From: Cohnella sp. SGD-V74
GTDB taxonomy: Bacteria > Bacillota > Bacilli > Paenibacillales > Paenibacillaceae
Assembly: GCF_003001675.1 (NCBI RefSeq)
Contig: NZ_PVYW01000007.1
Span: 186,001-250,000, forward strand
Direction: 5' to 3'
DNA length: 64,000 bases
The number at the start of each line of letters is the position of its first letter. Positions within the stretch are counted from its first letter, which is position 1. Made by a program: the position numbers and the translations under genes. Below, in pieces: positions 24,836-33,803 of the stretch. The notes under the pieces are model-generated. The model was not told where the DNA came from. It did no database searches and saw only the letters and a program-made list of their open reading frames with translations.

Positions 24836-26656
24836 TTACGTTCGGGTCGCCGGAATGCGCACGAGCACTTCCGTACCTTGTCCCGGCTCGCTTCGGATGG
24901 ACAGTCCGTATTGGTCCCCGTAGTAGAAGCGGATCCGGTCGTGCACGTTCTTGAGACCGACCTTGCCGGGCGCGCTGTCGGACGGATCGGCGGAGTGAGG
25001 CTCGGCCAACCGTTTATGCAGCGCGGACAGCTGTTCCGGGGACATCCCGGCCCCGTCGTCGCGGATCAGGAAGACGAGATCATCGTCCCGCTTGCGGGCT
25101 TCGATGACGAGTTCGCCTCGGCCTCTTTTGACCTCGATACCATGGAAAACAGCATTTTCCACGATCGGCTGGAAGACCAGCTTGATCATCTTGTAGCTCA
25201 TCAGCTCCTCCGGAAGATCGAAGCGCACGGCCAGCTTGTCCTCGAACCGGACGGATACGATATGCAGATAGTTGCGGATATGGCCGATCTCTTCGGAGAC
25301 GCCGACCTGGATGCCCCCGGTTTTCGTGCTGTACCGAAACAAGTCGGACAAGGCGCGGGCGATTTCCCCGATCTTGGGAACGCCTTCGACGTAGGCCATG
25401 CTGTTGATCGTCTCGAGCGTGTTGTACAGAAAGTGCGGATTGATCTGCGCCTGAAGCGCGTTCAGCTTCGCCTCCCTCTCGTGCAGCTCCGACTGGTACA
25501 CCTGCTCGATCAAATATTTGATCTGGCCGATCATGTCGTTGAAATACTGACCGAGCTCGCCGATCTCGTCTCGGGACAGGTTGGTCGCCTTGACGCTCAG
25601 GTAGCCTTGGCTCGCCTTCAGCATGGCGTTCTTGAGCCGTTTGATCGGTCGGACGAGGCCATAGGACAGCGCTTGGGACACGAGAATGGCGAGAATGAAG
25701 CTGGCTACGCCGAACAGCAGCGTAATGTAGCGCATCTCCCGGCTGTCCGACAGCAGTTCGTCCAAGTCGTTCTTGCAATAGATGACCCAGCCTACGGATT
25801 CTACGCCGGAGGAGGTGATCAGATAGGATTTGCCTTGCTCGCGCACGACGGAATAACCGGCATGGCCGCTGTCGGCCTTGGCGAAGGCGGGCGGGACCGC
25901 GGCTCCGACATTGCCCGTCTCCGAGTCGTAGACGATCCGGCCTTCCCGATCGGCGATCAGCATCGAACCGGAGTTGCCGACGAGCAGAGGGGCGAGAAAC
26001 TTGCGGATCTCCTTAAGCCCGAAGTGAAGCATAATATACCCGAGCGTGCCTTGGGGCCGCTCCAGGTCGGACACCTTGCGAGCGTAAGTCAGCTTGAAGC
26101 TGTCGGCGTCCGGCTTGTCGGGAACGAGGCTTTGCGGCAGCCAGGGCTGCGAATCGTAAGGCCCGATGAGCAGATCGCCGGCCTCTCCGCGGCGCATGGA
26201 GTCGAACCAGGGCTCCAGATCGAACGGGTAGCTGGTTTTGACGGTTTCCCTGTTCTGGTAGAAAACGTAACCCTCGTCATCGAGCAGCGTGACGGATTGA
26301 ATGATGCCGCGGAAATTGTAGAACTCCTCCTGCCGCAGCAGCATGTCGTTCATCTGGAGCTGATTGCGGATTTTGCCGAAGTCGTCGGCGGTTCCGCTGT
26401 TTTTCCACAGCGTCTGAAAAGTGTCCTGGTACGCGATGAAGGAGAACTGCTCGATCTGCACGAGAAACTGGTTCATATCGTTGGTGAACGTCCTCATCAG
26501 CTCGGCATTGTATTCCGCCGTGCGGCTCTCCACCCGATCGGCGTACCAGGAGTAGGATACCCACCCGAGCAGGGCGAGAGGGATGAGGCTTACGGTCATG
26601 AAGCTGAGCAGCAGCTTCTTCTGAATGCTCCTTCCGAAGGAGAACGACCGCATCAT
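24836..26656 (-). CDS. YesM-like sensor histidine kinase, locus A
   Basis: The 606-aa membrane kinase has an N-terminal TM (about 14-36), an extracellular sensing domain of about 240 aa, a second TM (about 283-305), a HAMP linker, then the YesM-type HisKA (ALQAQINPHFLYNTLETINSM, with the phospho-His in NPHFLYN) and an HATPase (VENAVFHGI, DDGAGMS, GLKNVHDRI). It should sense an extracellular sugar and phosphorylate the adjacent regulator. Its start overlaps the regulator stop by 4 bp (ATGA), so both are translationally coupled. Confidence 0.93.
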   Translation of the reverse strand: MMRSFSFGRSIQKKLLLSFMTVSLIPLALLGWVSYSWYADRVESRTAEYNAELMRTFTNDMNQFLVQIEQFSFIAYQDTFQTLWKNSGTADDFGKIRNQLQMNDMLLRQEEFYNFRGIIQSVTLLDDEGYVFYQNRETVKTSYPFDLEPWFDSMRRGEAGDLLIGPYDSQPWLPQSLVPDKPDADSFKLTYARKVSDLERPQGTLGYIMLHFGLKEIRKFLAPLLVGNSGSMLIADREGRIVYDSETGNVGAAVPPAFAKADSGHAGYSVVREQGKSYLITSSGVESVGWVIYCKNDLDELLSDSREMRYITLLFGVASFILAILVSQALSYGLVRPIKRLKNAMLKASQGYLSVKATNLSRDEIGELGQYFNDMIGQIKYLIEQVYQSELHEREAKLNALQAQINPHFLYNTLETINSMAYVEGVPKIGEIARALSDLFRYSTKTGGIQVGVSEEIGHIRNYLHIVSVRFEDKLAVRFDLPEELMSYKMIKLVFQPIVENAVFHGIEVKRGRGELVIEARKRDDDLVFLIRDDGAGMSPEQLSALHKRLAEPHSADPSDSAPGKVGLKNVHDRIRFYYGDQYGLSIRSEPGQGTEVLVRIPATRT

Positions 26657-28254
26657 GGCCGCCCCCGTTCGTCCGCATGCGGAGCGGCATCGCCGGCTTG
26701 GCGGGCCTGACGGGCTTGCCGGTATTCGGTGGGCATCGCGCCGAAGCGCTTCTTGAACAGCTTGCTGAAATAGCGGCTGTCCGTGTAGCCGACGAGCGCG
26801 GCGATTTCCCCGATCTTCAGCTCGGAGCGCTCAAGATGCTCGCAGGCTTTCTCCAGCCGGATCCGGGTGAGAAACTCGACGAAGTTCTCGCCGATCATCT
26901 CCTTGAATACACTGCTGAAGTAGCTGGACGTAATGTGAAAACGGGCGGATACCGAGTTCAGGCCGATATCGTCTCCGTAATGCTCGCGGATGTAATCGGC
27001 GGCGAGCGCGACGTTCCGTCTGACGTCCGACGCCGAAGCCTGCGACAGGAATGCGCCGATCTTGCGGAAGTATCGGACGAGCCAATCGGTCATTTGCGGC
27101 AGGCTGTCTTGGCAGTCCGCCTCCAGGCAGAAGTCGAAGCCTTCCCGGACGAGCTCTTCGTTGAAGGCGGGCTGGGCAAGCAGCAGCTTGGCGGCATCGG
27201 AGACGATTGTCAGATAGAAGCCGCGGGCATGCTTCAGCGTGGCGCCTTCCGTTCGGCGAAAATAGCCGTCTATCTCGCCGATCAGCCGCTCGCAGGAGTC
27301 GAAGTCGCGCCGGGTCACCGCATCGGACAACTGCTTCTGCAGCGCGAGCGGATAACGGAATTCCCCCGGCTCCTTCTCCAGGGAGGAGAAAAGGATCAGC
27401 TCGTCCTTCCGGCCGAGCTCATGGCGTTCGGATACGCTGCCGGCTTCCCGGAAGGATGTCCGCACCGCTCCCGGATCGGAGAGGGGGACCGCGTCGCCGA
27501 CCGCAGCCCAGATGTCCGCGATGTTGCTCTTTTTCAACGCCCACCACAGTCTGTTGACGTTGTTCCGGACGGCATCGCCATTCTCACCGAGCACGAGCGC
27601 GCCGAGCCGCGACCGCTTTCTTTCCCACAGGACGACCGGCCGTTCTCCGGAGATCGAGGAAGCGGCGATCTGTTCGACCTGAGCCGCCAACGTGGAGGAA
27701 TCGAATTGCGCGGTATCATAGTGCAGCAGCAGAACCGCCGCCCAGCTCGCAGAGATGCCCTGCAGGCGGACGGCCTCCGAGAAATCTCCATCGGAGCCGC
27801 GGTCGCCCGCGCACACTTCGGCGGTGAGCCGCTCCAGGTACCCGGGCAGCACCCGCTCGGCGCCGCCGGCGAGCCGTTCCGCCTTGAGCCTGCGTACGGC
27901 TTTCTCCAGCGTCTCGTTCAATTCCGACGGGTTGATCGGTTTCAGGATATAGCTGACCGCTTCCAACTGGAGCGCTTTCCGGGCGTATTCGAATTCGTCG
28001 TAACCGCTGACGATCAGCACCTTCAGGCGCGGGGACATCCCCAGCATCCGCTCGGCGAGGCCGAGTCCGTCGATGCCGGGCATGCGGACGTCGGTGACGA
28101 GCAAGTCGGGCATCCGCCGCTCGGCGAGCTGAAGCGCTTCCAATCCGTCCGCAGCTTCGTTGTCCAGTACGAGGCCGAGCCGCTCCCAATCGATCATCGC
28201 CTTCAGCCCTCTGCGGATCCACGATTCGTCGTCGGCGATCATCACTTTGTACAT
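26653..28254 (-). CDS. YesN-like AraC-type response regulator, locus A
   Basis: From ATG 28254 behind GAAGGTG this is 533 aa. It has an N-terminal receiver (Asp55 as phospho-acceptor in LLVTDVRMPGIDG, Lys in YILKPIN), a long middle region and a C-terminal AraC HTH pair (DIGLNSVSARFHITSSYFSSVFKEMIGENF, then KIGEIAALVGYTDSRYFSKLFKKRFG). It most likely activates the transporter-sulfatase operon downstream. A GTG nine bases upstream is possible but poorly spaced. Confidence 0.93.
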   Translation of the reverse strand: MYKVMIADDESWIRRGLKAMIDWERLGLVLDNEAADGLEALQLAERRMPDLLVTDVRMPGIDGLGLAERMLGMSPRLKVLIVSGYDEFEYARKALQLEAVSYILKPINPSELNETLEKAVRRLKAERLAGGAERVLPGYLERLTAEVCAGDRGSDGDFSEAVRLQGISASWAAVLLLHYDTAQFDSSTLAAQVEQIAASSISGERPVVLWERKRSRLGALVLGENGDAVRNNVNRLWWALKKSNIADIWAAVGDAVPLSDPGAVRTSFREAGSVSERHELGRKDELILFSSLEKEPGEFRYPLALQKQLSDAVTRRDFDSCERLIGEIDGYFRRTEGATLKHARGFYLTIVSDAAKLLLAQPAFNEELVREGFDFCLEADCQDSLPQMTDWLVRYFRKIGAFLSQASASDVRRNVALAADYIREHYGDDIGLNSVSARFHITSSYFSSVFKEMIGENFVEFLTRIRLEKACEHLERSELKIGEIAALVGYTDSRYFSKLFKKRFGAMPTEYRQARQARQAGDAAPHADERGRP

Positions 28255-28389
28255 AAGGTTCACCTTCAGTTGTTGCCGGGCCGTCTTCGGGCCATCGGGC
28301 GAGTTATACTTAAAAATAGCAAATGGCCGTAGTCAAGTAAATGGGGGCTTCCGAGCGAACTGCCATGAAATCGTCATTGACTTTAGAAG

Positions 28390-28440
28390 TGAGAACAATT
28401 ATCATTCATAGCATAGAGATTATAATGAGAATCGTTTTCA
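28390..28440 (+). promoter_or_regulatory. Tandem Fur boxes upstream of the FhuC-type ATPase
   Basis: Two 15-bp 7-1-7 Fur-type elements lie 21 bp apart: TGAGAACAATTATCA (28390-28404, second half-site perfect) and TGAGAATCGTTTTCA (28426-28440). They end about 24 bp before the ATPase start, where they would cover the promoter, consistent with iron repression. Confidence 0.82.
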
Positions 28441-28463
28441 ACATATAAAAGGTGGATGAGAGC

Positions 28464-29315
28464 ATGTCCCGATTAAGCACGAGTCACTTGTCTCTGGCCT
28501 ACGGCAGCCGGAGCATCGTTGAGGAATTGAATCTGCACGTCCCGGACGGCCTGATCACGGCGCTCGTAGGAGCGAACGGATCGGGCAAATCGACGATCCT
28601 CAAGTCGATGGCGCGCATTCTTACGCCGGCTAATGGCGGCGTATATCTGGACGGCAAGCTGATTCATCGCCAGCCGACGAAGGAAGTGGCGAAGAATCTG
28701 GCCATTCTGCCGCAAAACCCGACCTCTCCGGAAGGACTGACGGTCCGCGAGCTGGTCTCGTTCGGTCGTTATCCTCACCAGAAAGGGTTCGGCATTCTGT
28801 CCTCCGAGGACAATCGCATGATCGATTGGGCCTTGCAAGCGACCGGCATGTCGATGTTCGCCAGCCGTCCGGTCGACCATCTGTCCGGCGGTCAGCGTCA
28901 GCGCGCCTGGATCGCCATGGCTCTGGCGCAAGGCACGGAAGTGCTGCTGCTCGACGAGCCGACGACGTTCCTGGATATGGCTCACCAGATGGAAGTCATG
29001 ATCCTGCTGGAGAAGCTGAACAAGGAACAGAAGCGCACGATCATTATGGTCGTTCACGATCTCAACCATGCGGCCAGATACGCCCAGCATCTCGTGGCGC
29101 TGAAGAACGGCACGGTCTTGTACGAAGGCAAGCCGGAAGTCGTCATGACTCCGCAAATGCTGCGCGACGTGTTCAACATCGACGCCGACGTCATTCCTGA
29201 CCCGCGTACGGGAGCGCCGATGTGCCTGCCTTACGGATTGGCGGAGTCCGCCGCTCAAGCCGAAGACGGCGAACAGGCGGAATACGAGGACAACAGAGTC
29301 CAAGCAATGGCGTAA
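28464..29315 (+). CDS. Iron-siderophore ABC transporter ATPase (FhuC/FecE/YusV type)
   Basis: From ATG 28464 (behind AAAAGGTGG) this is 283 aa. It has Walker [11 protein letters not shown]-loop ILPQNP, signature LSGGQRQR and Walker [14 protein letters not shown] with the FhuC-family [16 protein letters not shown]. The last 30 aa are acidic and non-conserved. It should energise iron-siderophore import at the inner face of the membrane. No permease or binding protein is adjacent, so it probably serves transporters encoded elsewhere, as YusV does in B. subtilis. Two Fur boxes precede it. Confidence 0.92.
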   Translation: MSRLSTSHLSLAYGSRSIVEELNLHVPDGLITALVGANGSGKSTILKSMARILTPANGGVYLDGKLIHRQPTKEVAKNLAILPQNPTSPEGLTVRELVSFGRYPHQKGFGILSSEDNRMIDWALQATGMSMFASRPVDHLSGGQRQRAWIAMALAQGTEVLLLDEPTTFLDMAHQMEVMILLEKLNKEQKRTIIMVVHDLNHAARYAQHLVALKNGTVLYEGKPEVVMTPQMLRDVFNIDADVIPDPRTGAPMCLPYGLAESAAQAEDGEQAEYEDNRVQAMA

Positions 29316-29345
29316 CTTCAACTGAATAGTTGTGACTTCTCACAG

Positions 29346-29374
29346 TTCACACCCTTCTCCGTAATTGCTAAAAT
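29346..29374 (+). promoter_or_regulatory. Sigma-A-type promoter of the MoxR operon
   Basis: TTCACA (29346-29351) and TAAAAT (29369-29374) are spaced 17 bp, about 30 bp before the moxR-like start. It lies after the ATPase stop, so the two units are separable. Confidence 0.6.
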
Positions 29375-29404
29375 ATAGGAAACGGAGGAGGGTGTTTTTG
29401 CGTC

Positions 29405-30367
29405 GTGAACAAACAAGTGATTGAGAATAAGCTGTCATCTGTTATTGCTAACGTAGGCTCGGTCGTCGTCGGGAAAGAATCGGTGCTGGAGCATCTGCTG
29501 ATCGCTCTGCTTGCACAGGGGCACGTTATTTTGGAAGACGTTCCCGGCACGGGAAAAACGCTGCTCGCCAAGTCGCTGGCCCGTTCGCTCGCTTGCGGGA
29601 TGAAGCGCATACAATTTACCGCGGACCTGCTTCCTTCGGACGTGACCGGCATTAACGTATTTAATCAGCAGACGGCCCAATTCGAGATGCGCCAGGGCCC
29701 TGTCTTCTCCAATATTTTGCTGGCGGACGAGCTGAACCGGGCCACTCCCCGCACCCAATCGAGCTTGCTGGAGTGCATGGAGGAGCGCCAGGTGACGATT
29801 GACGGCGTGACGTACCCGCTGGATTCTCCGTTTATCGTCATCGCCACGCAGAACCCGATCGATAACCATGGTACGTTCCCTTTGCCTGAAGCCCAGTTGG
29901 ATCGTTTTATGCTGTGCATCTCGATGGGTTATCCGACGGATGACGAGGAACTGGCGATTCTGAAGCGGTTTACGGCCGGCAATCCTCTGGAAGAGCTGCA
30001 AGCCGTGCTGGGCCGCGATGAAATTCGCGAATTGCAGGCGCAGGTGCCGAAGGTTCACGTCTCCGACGCCGTATACGGCTATCTGCTGTCCATTGTGGCC
30101 GCGACGAGGAACCATGCAGACATCGCGTTCGGTGCGAGTCCGCGCGGAAGCCTGCAGCTGCTGAAGGCGGCTCAGGCGCTGGCTCTGTTGCGAGGCAGGG
30201 ACTTCGCGCTGCCCGACGATGTGAAAGCGCTCGTGAAGCCGGTGTTCGCTCACCGGTTGATTTTGAAGGATTCGTTCAGGGGCGAAGCGAATCGGGTTCA
30301 TCCGCTGCTGGACAGCCTGCTGGCGGCCGTACCCGTCCCGACGGAAGCCGCGCTGGAGTCGAGATAG
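29405..30367 (+). CDS. MoxR-family AAA+ ATPase
   Basis: The 320-aa AAA+ protein has Walker A DVPGTGKTLLAKSLA, Walker B LLADELNRATPRTQSSLLECMEERQVT and the sensor FIVIATQNPIDNHGTFPLPEAQLDRF, all standard for MoxR. MoxR ATPases act as chaperones for metal- or cofactor-dependent complexes together with DUF58/VWA partners. The start is GTG 29405; the ribosome site GGAGGAGGG is rather far away (about 12 bases). It is followed 3 bp later by the DUF58 gene. Confidence 0.92.
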   Translation: MNKQVIENKLSSVIANVGSVVVGKESVLEHLLIALLAQGHVILEDVPGTGKTLLAKSLARSLACGMKRIQFTADLLPSDVTGINVFNQQTAQFEMRQGPVFSNILLADELNRATPRTQSSLLECMEERQVTIDGVTYPLDSPFIVIATQNPIDNHGTFPLPEAQLDRFMLCISMGYPTDDEELAILKRFTAGNPLEELQAVLGRDEIRELQAQVPKVHVSDAVYGYLLSIVAATRNHADIAFGASPRGSLQLLKAAQALALLRGRDFALPDDVKALVKPVFAHRLILKDSFRGEANRVHPLLDSLLAAVPVPTEAALESR

Positions 30368-30369
30368 CG

Positions 30370-31488
30370 ATGGCGGCGATCGTCTGGGTCGTTTTGCTGA
30401 TGGCCGTTCTTTATTTGGCGCAGCGCCTTGTTTTTAATCTGCTCGGATTCAGGTCTTTAACGTATTCCAGGTCGTTCAGCTCGCTTCGGCTTCACGCGGG
30501 GCAGTCGGTATGGATGAACGAGACGATCGCCAACCGCAAACGGATGCCTCTCCCTTGGCTGCGCGTGGAGTCGATGCTCCCGGCGCAGCTTGTGTTCAAG
30601 CAGCGGGAGTCGGACATGGCGATCCATCGCGGCGACCGGCTGCAGAACCATGCCAGCTTGTTCAGCGTTCCGCCGTACACGGAAATCGTGCGCAAGCACG
30701 AAGTCGTATGCCCTCAGCGGGGCAGATACCGGGTCGACAGCTACACGATCACGCTGGGCGATTGGATCGGCGTGCCGGGCAAGTCGGACAAGCGAACGGC
30801 CGATTGCGAGCTTGTCGTCTATCCGGCGGTTAAGGACATTCGCGATTTCCCGTTGGACGCGCGGAAGTATTTGCAGAGCGTCCGAAGCGCGGCGAGTCCG
30901 ATTATGGAGGATCATCCGCACGTCGCGGGCATCCGGCCTTATCGGGAGGGCGATTCCTTCCGCATGGTCAACTGGAGCGCGACCGCGAAGACGGGCCAGC
31001 TTCTGGTGCATAAGCGGGAAAGCATGCAGGACAATGATCTGACGATCCTTCTGAATGCCGAGCTGCTGGATCAGGAGCACAACCGCCGAATTACCTCCGA
31101 GCAGTTCGAAGATGCGCTCAGCTATGCGGCATCCGCCGCCCATTACGTCATCTCGGGCGGCGGCAAGGCCGGCTTTATTTTCAACGGAGTCAGAGGGGAA
31201 GGGCAGACGGAGATTTACCGCGCTCCCGCGAGAGCGGGGGCCGCGCATATGGACAATCTTCTCGAAGCGATGGCGGAATTCCGCCCCGTTACCGCGCTGG
31301 GCCTGTCTTACCTGTTGGAGCAATTGATCGAGGAACGGAAGCGCGGCTTGAATTATTTGCTGGTTACGGCGTTCATCGACGGGAAGCAGGAGAAGCTGAT
31401 CGCCCGGCTCAGAAGCCAGGGGAATACGGTCCAACCGCTGCTCTTGTGGAAGGAGGAGGCTGCCAATGGCCGGAAGACTGGCACTTAG
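30370..31488 (+). CDS. DUF58 (VWA-like) domain protein, MoxR partner
   Basis: The 372-aa protein has two N-terminal hydrophobic stretches at best, a beta-rich middle and the DUF58 signature IRPYREGDSFRMVNWSATAKTGQLLVHKRE (about residues 185-215), then a VWA-like C-terminal half. DUF58 proteins bind MoxR ATPases. The stop codon lies 20 bp inside the next gene, so translation is coupled. Confidence 0.9.
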   Translation: MAAIVWVVLLMAVLYLAQRLVFNLLGFRSLTYSRSFSSLRLHAGQSVWMNETIANRKRMPLPWLRVESMLPAQLVFKQRESDMAIHRGDRLQNHASLFSVPPYTEIVRKHEVVCPQRGRYRVDSYTITLGDWIGVPGKSDKRTADCELVVYPAVKDIRDFPLDARKYLQSVRSAASPIMEDHPHVAGIRPYREGDSFRMVNWSATAKTGQLLVHKRESMQDNDLTILLNAELLDQEHNRRITSEQFEDALSYAASAAHYVISGGGKAGFIFNGVRGEGQTEIYRAPARAGAAHMDNLLEAMAEFRPVTALGLSYLLEQLIEERKRGLNYLLVTAFIDGKQEKLIARLRSQGNTVQPLLLWKEEAANGRKTGT

Positions 31489-32746
31489 GGCGCTGGCCGA
31501 ATGGTTCGTCTGGCTGCCTCTGACGTTGATTTTCTCCGCGAATATGGGCGTATGGGGAACGATAGGCTTGGCGGCGGGAGTGCTGCTGAGCGCGGGACTG
31601 GGCCTCAGCCTTAACGCGCTGTCCGTTGTGCGGAGGAGGCTCGCGCTGATCGCGCTGGCGCTTGCGTTGGTCGCGGTCGGAATCGTCCGCTTTACGGATC
31701 ATCTTCCGATGCTCGTCTGGCTGTGCGTCGTTCTCTGGCGCGGCAGGTTCGTCCGCTTCGGCTATCGGCAATTCGCGGTTGCATTCGGCGTTAGCGGCCT
31801 CGTATTGTTCGCGATTTCTTTGAACGAGGCATGGACAGGCTACCGGCCCGCGATTATCGTTCTGGCCGTGCTGTGGATGGTCGGATGGTTCATCGCGTTA
31901 AACGGAAGCCTGGTCGACCGGGCGGGACTCGGCGACGGCATCGTAACCCGGCCGGTCCTGCAGTCCAGCCGTAAATACGCCCTCGTGTTCGTAGCGATCG
32001 GAGCGTTGGCGATCGCCGTGACGGTCGGCTATGGCGAGAAGCTGCTCACGCCGAGGGAAATCGTTAATCCGGGCAATCGGTGGATCGATCCGGAGCAGTT
32101 CATCCCCCCGCCGGAGCCGCAATCGGACTGGATGGGCGAATTTTTTAAGGATCCGGGCGGCGAACCTTCCCCGATATGGGACTACTTGTTCTGGGTGTTC
32201 ATGGCTTTCGCCGCGGTCGGGGCGGTCTGGTTTGCGAGGCTCCTGTGGAGAGATCGGACATGGACGTGGCGCAGCCTGTTGAAGACGATCCGGGAGTGGT
32301 TTCTGCGAGAGAGGCGCGCGGAGCATCTGCCTTACGTCGAAGAGCGCCGCAGCTTGCAGAAGGAGAAGAAACCGGGACAGGGGAGGTTCTCGTCGCTGTT
32401 CCGAGGTTCGTCTTCCCGCCGGGATTGGGAGCGGCTCAGCAACCCCGAGAGAGTGCGGCGGCTGTACGAGGATGCGGTGCAAGCCGGCATTCGGCAGGGC
32501 TACGGCTTCAGACCGGCGCATACGCCCGCGGAGACGCTTGAAGAGCTCGAACGCTGGCATTCGGACCGGTCGACCGCTTCGGATAAGGAGCGGCAAGCCG
32601 ATTACTGGACGTGGCTCCGCCGCGTTCGAAGCGTTCTGACGGGAATGTACGGGAAAGCCAGATACAGCCCTCACGACATTTCCCCGGAGGAAGTGGAGGA
32701 GCTGAGGGCAGGTGCGCCGAAGGGCAATTCCGGTTATCATCGATAG
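31466..32746 (+). CDS. Membrane protein with C-terminal DUF4129
   Basis: The 426-aa protein has about six membrane segments in residues 1-200, a soluble loop (RWIDPEQFIPPPEP), another TM near 235 and a C-terminal DUF4129 region (RVRRLYEDAVQAGIRQGYGFRPAHTPAETLEELE). In related operons the third gene (TgpA-type) also carries an extracellular transglutaminase core with a Cys-His-Asp triad; no such core is visible here. The RR gene of locus B begins 34 bp downstream, so read-through is possible. Confidence 0.8.
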   Translation: MAGRLALRALAEWFVWLPLTLIFSANMGVWGTIGLAAGVLLSAGLGLSLNALSVVRRRLALIALALALVAVGIVRFTDHLPMLVWLCVVLWRGRFVRFGYRQFAVAFGVSGLVLFAISLNEAWTGYRPAIIVLAVLWMVGWFIALNGSLVDRAGLGDGIVTRPVLQSSRKYALVFVAIGALAIAVTVGYGEKLLTPREIVNPGNRWIDPEQFIPPPEPQSDWMGEFFKDPGGEPSPIWDYLFWVFMAFAAVGAVWFARLLWRDRTWTWRSLLKTIREWFLRERRAEHLPYVEERRSLQKEKKPGQGRFSSLFRGSSSRRDWERLSNPERVRRLYEDAVQAGIRQGYGFRPAHTPAETLEELERWHSDRSTASDKERQADYWTWLRRVRSVLTGMYGKARYSPHDISPEEVEELRAGAPKGNSGYHR

Positions 32747-32780
32747 AGACGACACCTTAGCTGCCGGGAGATGAAAGACA

Positions 32781-33803
32781 ATGTATACGATCGTCATTGC
32801 CGAAGACGAGAATTGGCTGCGCAGCGAGCTGGTGGAGATGGTCGCTCGCATCGGAGGAGAGTTCGCCGTCGTCGGTGAAGCGGTCGACGGCGAAGATGCC
32901 TGGCATATGCTGAACGAGCTCTGGCCGTCGATTCTGCTGACCGACATTCGGATGCCGCGCAAAGACGGCTTGCAGTTGATCAAGGAAATCGACGAGTCCG
33001 GCATGCCGATCGTGCCGATCATTATAAGCGGCTACGACGAGTTTACCTATGCTCAACAGGCGGTGCGGTACGGCGTCTCGGAGTATCTGATGAAGCCGGT
33101 GCTGCAGGAGGAGCTTCAGGACGCGCTGAAGCGGTCCATCAACCGAATGTCGATGCTCGGCGAACTGAACGGCTGCCTGAAGCGGATCAATACGTTCCTC
33201 GAAGCTCTGCCTGGATTGGATTCCCGGAGCAGGCAGAGCGAGCTGGACGATCTGCTTCGCCATATCTGGACTACGCCGACCGCTCATCCGCGAAGCCGCG
33301 GCTCCATTCTCTCCATATTTGAACGCAAATGGATCGAATTGATTCAAGGAATGGCCCCGTCGTTCCAAGCGACGGGCAGCGGCGACGGCTGGAACGAGCG
33401 GGCCGAGACAGCGGAAACGTTCCGCAAGCTGCTGGAAAGCTGGTCGTTCACCAGCGTTTCTCAATCGGGCCAGGACACGAGGCAAGCGATGGTCAGGGCA
33501 TGCGAATATATCGACCGGCATTACATGCAGCCGCTGACGCTCGGACAGATGGCGCAGCGCGCCAATCTGAGTCCGTCCTATTTCGGCCAACTGTTCAAGC
33601 AGCATACCGGCGAGCCGTTCATCGCTTATTTGAACGATACGCGCATCGCTAAGGCGAAAATTTTGCTGCTGGAAGAGGATATCAAAATCTACGAGGCGGC
33701 CGAGATGGTCGGCTTCGTTTCGCTTCCCCATTTTAACCGGATGTTTAAATCGCTGACCGGGAAAACTCCGAACGACTACCGCAAAGGCATGGGTTTGAAA
33801 TGA
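32781..33803 (+). CDS. YesN-like AraC-type response regulator, locus B
   Basis: This 340-aa regulator has a receiver with phospho-acceptor Asp55 (LLTDIRMPRKDG), Lys in LMKPV and a C-terminal AraC HTH (LTLGQMAQRANLSPSYFGQLFKQHTGEPF, IKIYEAAEMVGFVSLPHFNRMFKSLTGKTP). It lacks the long central region of the locus A and C regulators, about 190 aa shorter. GCCGGGAGATG provides the ribosome site. It overlaps the kinase gene by 4 bp and probably activates the transporter genes at 35708. Confidence 0.93.
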   Translation: MYTIVIAEDENWLRSELVEMVARIGGEFAVVGEAVDGEDAWHMLNELWPSILLTDIRMPRKDGLQLIKEIDESGMPIVPIIISGYDEFTYAQQAVRYGVSEYLMKPVLQEELQDALKRSINRMSMLGELNGCLKRINTFLEALPGLDSRSRQSELDDLLRHIWTTPTAHPRSRGSILSIFERKWIELIQGMAPSFQATGSGDGWNERAETAETFRKLLESWSFTSVSQSGQDTRQAMVRACEYIDRHYMQPLTLGQMAQRANLSPSYFGQLFKQHTGEPFIAYLNDTRIAKAKILLLEEDIKIYEAAEMVGFVSLPHFNRMFKSLTGKTPNDYRKGMGLK

